Below are positions 12,331 to 22,651 of a DNA stretch of 64,000 nt, one piece after another. The notes below the pieces were generated by a model, which was not told where the DNA came from, searched no databases, and worked only from the letters and a program-made list of their open reading frames with translations. The first letter of the stretch is position 1, and each line of letters starts with the position of its first letter. This DNA comes from Hypoxylon rubiginosum (lineage: Eukaryota > Ascomycota > Sordariomycetes > Xylariales > Hypoxylaceae): contig CADCXA010000009.1 of NCBI GenBank assembly GCA_902806565.1, forward strand, positions 310,001 to 374,000. The letters run 5' to 3'. The position numbers and the translations under genes were made by a program.

Positions 12331-13743
12331 TCAGTCGGTCTTCTGGCTCTCGAGTGCCTTAATGATCCCATCATAAGTACAGTTTTCATCCATAACCCGA
12401 TATCTCTCCTCCCCGCTAATGCCACGACTCGTCTTCCTCGTGTTGTTGAGGATTGCTGTGGCGCGCGGTTTTCTCACCGACTCTATCCGCTTTAATATGT
12501 GAGGGACGTCCTTGCGAGCCACGCCAGGTTGCATCAGGAGCCTAAAGGCCTCTGCGTCCTCAATACCGACGTTGGCACCTTGTCCCTGCAGCGGCGTCAT
12601 CGCGTGGGCGGCATCACCGATAAGGATCGCACGGCCTTTGGTCCACGTGTCGAGGGGCTCGATGTCCTGGAGCTCCCATAGCTTCACCTCGGTCGCAACT
12701 CTACACACTCATTAGCCATGACCAATCCTTCGGACTGGGAAGTAAGAGAAAGAGCGTTTCTTACCCTAGGAGCGCTACCAAGCTAGGGTCGAAGTCCTGG
12801 AAGATATCCAACATCTCCTGGCGATTGCCCTCAGCAAACCAGGAGTTCGTGGTGCTCTCCTTCTCCTCCCGCGTTACGAATATGCAGGACATATTCATGT
12901 AGCTGGTATGGCGCAGTCCGTACACGACCATTATCCTGTCCGATCCGTCACGGGCCTCGAAGACCATGATGCGGCGGTCGCCGGTCTTTTGCTCCTGCCA
13001 CCAGTCGGGCAGGCGGCCGAGGGCCTCGATGGCCTGGTTAGCGGAGACAGCCACTCGGCAGCATGTCAGGCCGCTCTTCTTAGGTTTGGGGCAGTCTTCG
13101 CCAGCGATTTTGGGTCTCAAGCGAGAGTGGATGCCATCCGCGACTAGTGTCTTACGGTTAGCTGACCGTGATATTAGAGCAGCATCTTGGTGAAGCCCTT
13201 ACTGATGATTACATCCGCCTTGACTTTCGTTCCGTCATCAAGTGTGATCTGTCCAGCCTCGGCGTCGATGTCCTTGGCACCATTATTGAACACTATCTTA
13301 GCGGGTTCGCCCCCAATGCCCAGGTCCTTGGACGGAGCCGTGGCGAGGCGAAGGAGCTCGGCTCGGAAGTCGACTCTCATGTGGGACATTGCCGGAGCGC
13401 CGTACTTCTCCTGGAAAGGGAACTCGGTGTCGAAGATCAGCTTCCCGTGCTTGTCTAGCGTCCTGAACCCCTGGATGAGGACGGAGCCTGTCCGGTCGGG
13501 GTCGAAGCCCATCTGGCGCATGATCTTGATGGCGTTAGGAAAGTTAGCAATACCCTGGCCGCCGGTGGCGGTGGAGGGTTCGCCCCGCTCATATACGGTG
13601 ACCTGGTGCTTCTCCCGTAAGATGCGGGCGGCAGCGAGACCAGCGAGTCCCGACCCGACTATGATGACACTGAGTTGTCGGTCTTCGTCCGCCATACTGA
13701 ACCACTTGCGAAAAACAGAAGGCAGTTTTGGAAAGCTGGGCAT
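12331..13743 (-). CDS. FAD-dependent monooxygenase, salicylate-hydroxylase-like
   Basis: Three exons on the minus strand, 13203-13743, 12765-13143 and 12331-12700, totalling 1,290 nt (429 residues), normal for single-component flavin aromatic hydroxylases. All three family motifs are present: the dinucleotide-binding GxGxxG near residue 30 (IIVGSGLAGLAAARIL), the DG motif after the first intron (IIIADGIHSRLRPK), and the GD motif that contacts the flavin ribityl chain (AILIGDAAHAMTPLQGQGA). Such enzymes hydroxylate aromatic or polycyclic substrates with NAD(P)H and oxygen; the substrate cannot be told. The first ATG (13743) adds about 16 residues before a second candidate ATG at 13695 (MADEDRQLSV). 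No biosynthetic-cluster genes flank it, so a catabolic role is as likely as a biosynthetic one. Confidence 0.9.
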
Positions 13744-14813
13744 TTAATTAAGACCCCGGTTAAAGTAGAAAGACCAATGCTATGGCGATAGGTGATGGGT
13801 GGTGATACTCTTTCGTCGAGGGAAAAGATGCGAGGTTTATCTTTAGATGTATCCATGGCACAGGTGCCTTTTTATGTGGCAAGGCCATCACTGCACGTTA
13901 GCTAACATTCTTAAGAAACACTGCATACAATCACTATTGCCGCCACTGGCTACTGGTAGACTGTGTGTCAGGGGGGCTAGGGGACGCATCATCGTCGTTC
14001 ATTTTGTAATAGACAATTCCGAGCATCTCGAATCTCCGGCCACATCATCTCGGATCCGGCCACATCGTCTCGGATCTCCGTTGATAAAATGGGTCACTGG
14101 TTCGTTGTGGTTTGTTGAACTCGGCCGATCCCTTTTTTTTCTGCCAGAGTACAAAAAGAATTGGTTACGTTAAACAGCGCCCCCATATTTTAATTTAAAG
14201 GAGGCTACGTCATCCCACACTCACAGGTATATGTGCATTTAACTGGTTATATGCACTTATATGCAACTCGGACTACGATATCATATAATGCGAGCCGATG
14301 GATCTTCTCGTGTAACGATACACGGTACAATGTCTTAGTTTTGTACTGATGGTGATACATCTTCTCCAGTCAGTTGGGGCAGGTGGATGTCCAACACATT
14401 GCGCGAATGATTATATTGAAAATGGTCCCACAGTGGACACTTCCTCTCATTGTACATTTCGTTCCAGCACGTTATCGTGTGAAAGCACATCTCAAAAGGC
14501 TTCATGATTCGTCAGGCAGTCAATACAAGAGAAACAACAGACGCCTCGCCACGGAGAGGCCACCAAGGATGAGTATGTACTTCTGAACTTAGATGATAGA
14601 GAATGGTACCGAGCGAGAGACCATGATTCCCGGAATAGCTGCCCGCCAGCGCATCTTAGCTGTAGCCAGTGTCCACACGACGGCACAGAATGCCACAAAC
14701 ATTATTTTTGATCTCTGCGCCCATCAAACTTGTCCTGTGTCCCATTTTCATTTTCATTTTCATTTTCATACTTTATTTTACAGTTCTATGTCAGCGAATC
14801 TCACATCATCGGA
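13744..14813. other. Intergenic stretch with CATTTT repeat
   Basis: About 1.07 kb with no supportable gene. It should contain the monooxygenase promoter on its left. A direct repeat of CGGATCxxGCCACATC type occurs near 14036-14075. A CATTTT tandem repeat lies at 14743-14768, just upstream of the kinase-like locus. Confidence 0.4.
14743..14768. repeat. CATTTT microsatellite
   Basis: Just over four tandem copies of the hexamer CATTTT, read directly. It makes an overlapping open frame look like a hydrophobic FIFIFI peptide, which is an artefact of the repeat. Confidence 0.85.
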
Positions 14814-16058
14814 ATGGTCGACTTCAATCCCGAGTGGATATAGGGCGACGATGCCGAAACGACCGTATTTGCACAAGCCTACGAACTCGGGCATACAGTC
14901 ATCTTCAGTTTTACAATAGATCGATCCAACCTACCGACGTCGCTAGCAAATCGAATTTGCACTTGCATGCATGGTTTAGAGGTTAATGATGAGTCCCATT
15001 CCTTTCCTGATCAAAAGGCTATGCGTGATGCCTTGTGGGAAGCTGTGGGCAAAGCGTGGCCAGATTGCTTGCAAGCCAAGCAGCTCAAGGATCCCGGTGT
15101 GGTGTTTGCTATCGACTGTAACGTCAATGCTTCGCAACTCACTTGCAATGCCTATCATCATTCTCAATATTATCAATACCTTGATTATCTTGCCGATGAG
15201 AAACGTGATAGCGACGGGCTGGAAGTCAGTGCTATTCGGTTCGCAATTCATAATTGGCATCGGTCCAACAACATACTTCAGCAGATGCCTACCTGACATA
15301 AAAATGTGCTTCCCCCTTCCCGTACCTTCGTAACGCTTCGTAAGGGAACCGAAAACGATGCGGTCGTTGCTTGTGGAATGCTTCAGCCTTTCTACACAGG
15401 TGGTGATCTCCACGCTCGTATCGAAAGGAGCAACGCCCTTAACTCTCGGATCCCTCTAAATCAGAAGGTGCGATGGTGTGCTGATATGGCTGCAGCCGTG
15501 GCACATACGCATCGGCAGGCCAAGACTTACCACATGGATATCAAGCCGGGTAACTTTCTCATTGACGAGCACGACAACCTGGCTTTGGGAGATTGGGAAC
15601 AAAGTGATTCGCCAGCAACTACGTTGGCGCCAGAAGCGGATGGAACTTGGGACGTGGAGCGAGCCGAAGTCGATCATCCCGTGGGGGACCGGCCCCGATT
15701 GCGATACACTAAATACGATGGCCCGCCGCGTCGTAATGTGGAGGATGGTGTCCTTGGCGATTGTACGTGGCATAGTTGGAATGTGTTCCCTGTTTGGCAC
15801 ACCGCGATTCCGATAGCAACAGAACTTGCAGAAGTTTTTAGTTTAGGCAGAACCGTGTGGATGCTTCTTCGTCAGCCGTCGATGGATTTTGATGAGATCG
15901 AGCACCCCAATGATCTTACGACTAATTGGGACGATGCTGAAGACATTCCCATAGGTTGGAAGGAAATAACTGATCTATGTATGGCAACAGATCCGAATGA
16001 GAGGCCTGATGTGATGAAAGTTTGGGAATATTGGAAATTAGAAGTAGAGAAATACTAA
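14814..16058 (+). pseudogene. Fungal protein-kinase-like gene with two in-frame stops
   Basis: One uninterrupted frame runs from an ATG at 14814 to TAA at 16058 except for TAG at 14841-14843 and TGA at 15294-15296; about 414 codons. The part between and after the stops is well preserved. Family landmarks: DALWEAVGKAWPD and AIRFAIHNWHRSNNI in the N-terminal domain, then a kinase catalytic core with HMDIKPGNFLID (HRD-loop equivalent, Asp and Asn kept), LALGDWEQSD (DFG equivalent, Asp kept but DWE), APEADGTWD and VFSLGRTVWMLLRQP (helix F). These belong to a group of fungal orphan kinase-like proteins. The first stop could be removed if TATAG at 14839-14843 is a 3' splice site of an intron whose first exon I cannot find. 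The second stop lies in a stretch of about 30 nt inserted between MPT and FVTLR and has no GT-AG escape. Decayed gene is most likely; stop readthrough is possible. Confidence 0.62.
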
Positions 16059-19000
16059 TTGCATGGCGCATTACACTGGCGTCGTTAAAACAAGTTTCGT
16101 TTCTTTTAGAGTGTTACTAAATCTGCGGAAGAGTCATGAATCTAAAGGGCTACCACGCCTTGTGTATATATAGGTACCTAGGTAGGTTAGGAAAAAGGGA
16201 CCTAGGAACTAAGGGGTCCTCCTATGCTATCCCTTTCCTGTACCAGCAGACCCGTATCCCCTATTCAGGCTGTGGGGAAACCCATGATTCCTATCTAAGG
16301 ATGATCAACAGGCCTATAACCCTACCCGAGTGGGCAAGGGCTAAGATCCTGACAAGAGCGACTGTAAAGGAAGTCAACAGCTGGGCTTTTAGAAGTCCCG
16401 TTCCGCCCTCGTTCAAATGTGTGACGAAGCTTAGGCAATAGAGAGAGAGTACGTACGACAACCAGCAGGTATTCCCTAGGACCACGTAGGGAAGTGGTTG
16501 CTGTTGGTACCTATTGCAAATGGCGCGCACAGATGGATCATCTCCCACTTCACGGCCGTAGTGGCAAGTCTAGCAGGCTCCAGATGGCAAGCTTGTTCCG
16601 CGAGATAACAAGTCATGGCACATCTTTTTCTCCGAGCCTGGAAAATCTATGGAAGTCTCCGAGAATTGTACAGCGACCAAAAGAGACACACAAGGTAGAC
16701 ACTAATTGTGCTGGCTCGATTTGGAAGGCACCCCCAGCCGCGTAACTTACAGTGAGTATTTATGTCTCATTTAATAAAAAACGTATTACACAGTCATTCA
16801 AGTATATTAAACACTACTACTTTCAGTTAAATGGCTCCCAGATACGTGAAATCCATTCCATGTGAAAATAGGGCGGTTTGGTAGGAAAGTGTTGCAAAAG
16901 GGGCTACGTCCCAAAACCAAGTCAACGTGGTTAGGAAGTTGGAGAATCATCAAACTACAGCTCACGTACTGCCATTCCAGATTGAATCGTAACTTTTAGG
17001 TTAGATGGCCTGAGACTTGGGAAGTACTATGTACGAGAGTTCGAATCTGGCTCAACACCAGTATTAAGAATAGGTTGTGTCTACCTAACAACTGCGGTCA
17101 CAGCTACGCTATTGCAGCAAGGGCAACATCAGTACTACCCACAATACATGTAAACCAAGGTGACTTGCCTCGCCCCCATTTTGACGTACTTTAGGCGCTC
17201 GCGTTCTGACCTATTAAACTGCAGTTTGGTACACAGCAGCAACTCAAGTTGGTGCTTTACAAAGTACCACAAACAGCAGCCTTCCCAATAAGTTCTGGAG
17301 CATCATCTTGGTCGAAAACAGTCGCACTGCCTTTATATCGAGTTGCATGTGATACCTAGCTATAATTAGATTTCCAGTATGAATGTCTCGAGGTCAGTTG
17401 ACCTACTACAAACGCAGCTATGTCATGGTTATCTATTCCCCTCTACTCTTTCCTGAGCACCATTTCGGCCTGCAGCTCGCAAGCCTTACGATACTTAAAA
17501 AACTCACTTTTTAATCCGAATATTGAGCCACGATACAAGGATTTCTTGTTTTGCATCGTGTGCTAGTCGGTATAATCATCTATAACATCTCCCAGAAATC
17601 TATCAACCGGACCCTCAGACTTAATTTGGTCAAACCCGAGCTACTAGCTACCCTCGCTACTTACTTAAAGTGCCTAAAGTAGTTTTGTCATCTTTTGTGC
17701 CTCGCCCAACAGCGGCCGACATTCCGAATAAAACCGCTTCAATGACCAACGAGTCAAGAGATGCAGGATACTACGGACATCTCAAACATGTACAATCTAT
17801 GAGGCATCCACGGAGCATAAACGGATGGACGTCTTCTCAGAATGGTTCGGTTCCTGTCTTGCTGATTGAGCCCCGAATCAGAATTACTAATTCAACAACA
17901 GGAGTGTGGGAAGGGTCTAATACATGGTCACCAGAGCTACAGCAATCCGCTGATCATTATCATCCCCCGAGTTCCATTGCTGCTTTCTTATTGTCATTCA
18001 TATTCCCCCCGTCGCATAGTGCGATTTTGCAACATAGGACTTTTAAAGTAGGACAGGCTGAGCATGCTGTACGTTGAGATCCGCCGTTTAGTATCCTATG
18101 TAGCAAAGTCACTATAATTGGTTCCGCCCTCGAAGTAGTCAGAGAGCTCTAGTTAGCGTAGCAACATAGTTCAGGAAGTTTATCTTGTGCCGCTGCTACT
18201 TTTCGGTGTTAGAGCATATACACCGAGTAACGAGCAAATTCTATTTGAAGAAGATTAGAACATGTCTGTCTGATAACTGCGTTCATAGCCACGCCACTGA
18301 AGCAGTAGTACTGGGATAGTAATTCCCTAAGCTGTATATCTAGACAGTGGCATCTTTCATCTGATCGTTCCCGGTAATACATACATGGAGCCTGTTCAAG
18401 AATGGGGCGTGAACGGAATAACACAAGGCCCCGAGTTTATGAGGATTGTTATATCATGTTTACCCGGCTGTTTAGATTATCATATTAACAGGGAATTAAA
18501 CAAATGTTCTACAGTTGATTAATAGACGCTCTACAGTCTATGTTAAATCTTCGAGAATCATTTAAATAGCACCGCCCCCGAGGCTCAGTTACGTTGAGGG
18601 CTAATTGGTTCGTCTAGAGAGGTACAATAATTTTTGCACATACCTGATGTCCAATAGAAGGCCTAGGCGAACCTCCTTCCTGACTGGCCACATGTTACTA
18701 TCATGATAGGCATTTTTCCGGGCTGAAAGCGGGTTTGAGATATAGTGATTAAAAGACTCTTTCCAAACCCAGTATTTCGTTCGACCAATCTTTCCAAGAA
18801 AACAAGGGGCATGCGATATACTATAGTCATTTTTTATATATAACTCTATTGATGTCTATATGGAATACTTTATCCGTATGCCCACCTTATAATTGGTATA
18901 CCCCCTTTTTACCCCTTTTACCCCTGATGAAGTTATCGTGATTACATAATTCATCGTTGCCAAGTGGTGATAGGAAGTATCAGCTGTTCATCAGCTGGCT

Positions 19001-19191
19001 CTCCGACCTAAAGCCGCCTAGCTCTTGACAAATTCCCCCAACAAATTCACCCGTTGAATTTAATGCCGGATCATCATATCAGTTACGAACCTATAGTTTA
19101 GACTTATCGGGTTCAAATTCGAAGTAAAGTAGACAGGAAATCTATTTCCACTATTGAACAAGCTGCAAAAACCAACCCGGAGGTCATCGGT
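16059..19191. other. Gene-poor interval before the thioesterase gene
   Basis: About 3.1 kb with no supportable gene. One exact TACCTAGGTA palindrome at 16175-16184. The longest frames are 101 codons at 16136-16441 and 135 codons at 17670-18077 (plus); neither has recognisable motifs, and the second could at most be an orphan. A/T-rich near 18820-18900. Part of the right end must be the thioesterase promoter. Confidence 0.4.
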
Positions 19192-19674
19192 ATGGGATCC
19201 ACCGGGCAAGAGATTGCGGAGCCGAAGGACGACGAAGCCCTCATCAAGTCCCACATCGAGGAGCTCGTCGCCACGCAGCTGCCCAGCTCGGCCATCTACA
19301 ACTTCCTGCTGTCGGACGTGCGGATCCGCTCCGCGTCCAAAGGGCTAGTGACGGCGCGCCTCGCGCTGACGCGCAACCACATCAACTCGAGCGGCGGCAT
19401 CCACGGCGCCGCGTCCGCCGCCATCGTCGACTGGGCCGGCGGCATGGCCATCGCCACCTGGGACCTGCGCCGCAAGACGGGTGTCTCCGTCGACATCCAC
19501 GTCACCTACCTGTCGTCCGCGTCCGAGGGCGACGAGATCGAGATCGCCGCCTACGCGGACAAGATCGGCGGCTCGCTGGCCTTCACCAGGGTCGTCATCT
19601 CCAAGGTCGTGGATGGCGAGGCCGGCCCCGTCATCGCGAACGGCTCTCACACCAAGTTCGTCAAGCAGCGGTAG
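19192..19674 (+). CDS. Hotdog-fold acyl-CoA thioesterase (ACOT13/PaaI-like)
   Basis: Single-exon gene of 160 residues, the typical size of this family. Members hydrolyse acyl-CoA to free acid and CoA as homotetramers, often in mitochondria. Hotdog core: LVTARLALTRNHINSSGGIH followed by GAASAAIVDWAGGMA, where the N-x-x-G-x-x-HGG-A-x-x-x-x-D pattern of the PaaI/ACOT13 active site is seen with HGA in place of HGG. Next comes SVDIHVTYLSSASEGDEIEI, the strand that carries the usual CoA-facing residues. It ends THTKF-like (SHTKFVKQR). The coding part is strongly GC-rich compared with A/T-rich flanks, and it is the last gene before the desert. The start at 19192 gives a normal N-terminus; no upstream exon is needed. 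Confidence 0.88.
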   Translation: MGSTGQEIAEPKDDEALIKSHIEELVATQLPSSAIYNFLLSDVRIRSASKGLVTARLALTRNHINSSGGIHGAASAAIVDWAGGMAIATWDLRRKTGVSVDIHVTYLSSASEGDEIEIAAYADKIGGSLAFTRVVISKVVDGEAGPVIANGSHTKFVKQR

Positions 19675-21281
19675 AGGTAGTGGGGCAGTTCTTCCAACCG
19701 ATTGGACTCCCTAGGATGGGAGAAGGAGAGGCGACGAAGTGTATTACTTTTGATAGAATGGGCTCATTAGTTAGACTTTACTAGATGGCGGGGATAGATG
19801 TAATGCTAGACATCCTCGCAGGCAGAGCGAGGCTTATAGATCGGTATATATTATGACTGAGCGACGTTCTTACGCTCAACCAGCTGCTCGAAAAAGTGGA
19901 TGATATAGAAGTCTTCTTCGATGATTCCCATAATCGCCATCCTGTTGAATGTCCGGCAAGATCTACCTAGGCGTGGCGTACCAGGTAGGAGCCTGGTTGA
20001 GACGTTACGCGCTATGATCGTAAAACTGTCGTATCCATCTCCGTTGGTACCAATTGCCTGACTTAACATTTAGGCCACACTTCAAAGCCCTCTAGAACAG
20101 AACTAGATGATGTGACATCCAGATCTGGCCTAGAAGGCTGTTGCAAGCACATTCAATCGAAGCTCGAAATGCCCCTAGAGGAATATTATACCTATCTCCT
20201 ACCCATAGACCCCAACCGAGACTCATCGACTACACACGGTTTGGGGTGAGGAGGCTCTGGTCGCGTGGTTTTCGATAGCCAGAACGGAGCAGTAGGGGTG
20301 AGTGATTTATCAGACAAACGCCCCCAAACGACGACGACGATGATTACCCTATCACGCCAACGATGATGTTCTTGGGTGGTAGCAGACTCTTTCGCTAGAA
20401 ATTCGACCGCGGATATTGGAACTATCTAGGGTTGACAAAGATGAAGGAGGGTGGCGGTATCACCCCTGACAGGCGACGCCGTCGTAGAGAGAGGGAGAGG
20501 AAACTCACACACACTCTAGATGGAAGTATTAATTGAGAATTAAGGACACTCATCAAAGTTCTCCTTCGACATTGTCCTCTGCGGGGAAACAGAGGGCATG
20601 CTTATGATAACGTTCCTATGTACGTGGGCAGGGAGGTGTCCGGGAAGCGGTCAAGGGTCCTAGGAGAAGGACGCAACCCACTATGTATATGGACGAATAT
20701 TTCTATTATTCTAAAGATAATTATGGCTAAATAGGTGGCTTGAAGTGCGTAGGTATAAAACATATATTGAAAGCCCTTTGTCGCATGTGCAACCCTTCTT
20801 ACCAACCTCAGTTGCGCCCCTGAATTGGTACTTGATTGCATCTCAAATTCTTCCAGCTCATGGACTCCACAATCAAAACATCTTTCACAACACCCTTAAT
20901 ACAGAAGAGCATTGAGCTTTAAGGCATAATGATACACTGATATACCCTCCAGTGTCGTTAAGCTCGCTAGATGAGAATAGGGGTTAGGCTTTTGTGGAGG
21001 GGGCGGCTCCACAAGACCGATATCTAAAGACTCCTTTATTATCACGAGGCTTCTAAGACGCTCAAATACCAACTTAATTGCTTCGTAGAGGAATTACGGG
21101 GCTCCTGTCAATACTATATAACGTATTCGGACTGCACCGTGTGTACATACACAAGGCGTCTGGTTCTGCTGCCGGAACAACGCTGACTGGCAGAGTCTAA
21201 ACATAAGCAGGTAGCTATTTTAGATAGCTAGGTTTGGTAACTCTTGATCGCCCGCAGGGAATCCGTGTGTTAGTTTCTCCG

Positions 21282-21629
21282 TCAGAGACCAGAATTTGCT
21301 AGTGGTTTAAGTGGCATAACCTCCGCGTCTGTTGCCCTGTTGTGATAGGAATAGGCGTCTTTCGGCGGTCCTGAACCGGAAGAAGGCGTCTTTGGGAGCG
21401 GAGTAGTAGGGTCAAGTGGGTGGGGGCGAGATCCGTAGAAATCAGATCTCCTCGATCTCGTGAGTGGGCTGTCTAGTAAATGGCTATTAGCGTACAGGGC
21501 GGTGACGGGACCGAATAAGGTCTTGTCGAGATGGGGGAGGGTGTGAGAGGTGGATTGAGGAAACAAGCCTTCCAGTGCCGTCAAACTTTTCCGCCTAGCA
21601 AGCAATACTAGCGACAGCATATTCAGCAC
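21282..21629 (-). CDS. Hypothetical ORF in gene desert
   Basis: A 115-codon frame on the minus strand. It begins MLNMLSLVLLARRKSLTALE, a short hydrophobic then basic start, and continues with a Ser/Arg/Pro-rich low-complexity tail (RSRRSDFYGSRPHPLD, TPLPKTPSSGSGPPKD). I do not recognise it. The composition looks more protein-like than its neighbours and could be an exon of a larger gene or an orphan, but a chance frame is at least as likely. Confidence 0.18.
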   Translation of the reverse strand: MLNMLSLVLLARRKSLTALEGLFPQSTSHTLPHLDKTLFGPVTALYANSHLLDSPLTRSRRSDFYGSRPHPLDPTTPLPKTPSSGSGPPKDAYSYHNRATDAEVMPLKPLANSGL

Positions 21630-22616
21630 GGCCCCTCTATATTGTTCCTGAGGGGTTGTAGTGCCCGCATAGCTACTTCGGAGCTGTCTTGCGAGTATCT
21701 AAAACACGATGTGGCCTCTTTGGTAGAAGCAGATGCCAGCTCGAGTGCGTGTAGGCTGTTTCCTGGCACCTTGCACTCCTATACCGCTCCGATCATCTAT
21801 GGAAGTTATAGATTAGGCTATGCCTGATGCAATGGTGATGTGCATGAGTAGTGGTGGACGGTGCAGGTGATCTAGCTGGAGAATACGTCTCGTCGCCTTT
21901 CTAGGAGCGATGATGCTGCGGGGGGACTCCGAGCTACACGCCGAGAATACTGGGAGTCTGGCCTCTGGCGCATGGGGCTTCCACACCCACACCTCGTAAA
22001 GAGCGCTAGGCTTCCTCGAGCACGAGAGCCAAGAAGACGTGGTTGTTCACGAGACGTACCAACTACCTTTCAACGATATTTAGCACGTATGGATACCTTA
22101 GGTAACTTACGAGGACATGTGGCAAGAGGAGTATTCATCAACGCCCTAGGGACTGGGCTATCATAACGAGCTACTAGACTCGCTCCTAGGCTTTTAGCTT
22201 CATTGTTCCCTCCCGCAGCGCATGAAAGCTCGACCGGAACTACCGGTACATATGCCCGGGAGGAACAACGCATGAGCGGGAACGATGTGATGACCCTGGT
22301 GATTAGCGGTCGTGCATCTCCTTTGCTTGATGGCCTGAGGATCCAAGATTCCCGATGTAGGAATCGCTGGGAGGGCTTCCCCAGACGGGAATACACGTAG
22401 CTAAGCGGGCTGTTCCCAAGATTTGGGCTCTATTGGGAGTGAATAGCTAGGCCTAGGTGCATCGCAGTCAAGTTCCACTTAGAAGGACAAGCTCTTCTGA
22501 GCCGCCTCGTATCTCTGCAGGTGAAGCAATGCGCGTCTGCGTGTCCTTTTCTAGATCTTTGAGCGGTAGACATTAGCAAGGGTATGTACACCCACACAGT
22601 CTACAGTACTGTATGC

Positions 22617-22651
22617 AGCAAGCAAGCAGACAAGCAAGCAGACAAGCAAGT
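22617..22651. repeat. GCAAGCAGACAA compound repeat
   Basis: Near-tandem copies of AGCAAGCAGACA with a final degenerate unit, read directly. Confidence 0.8.

Noticed and set aside
12331..14813. Possible secondary-metabolite cluster around the FAD monooxygenase
   Set aside because: No polyketide synthase, peptide synthetase, terpene cyclase or adjacent tailoring enzymes; neighbours are housekeeping or decayed genes.
14669..14986. Frame with a hydrophobic FIFIFI segment resembling a membrane helix
   Set aside because: The hydrophobic run is the translation of the CATTTT microsatellite.
17000..17062. tRNA-like T-loop (GTTCGAATCTGG) followed by CACCA
   Set aside because: The T-stem does not pair and no matching acceptor or anticodon arm could be built.
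17670..18077. 135-codon plus-strand frame
   Set aside because: No family features and no splice-compatible neighbours; recorded only as part of the gene-poor interval.
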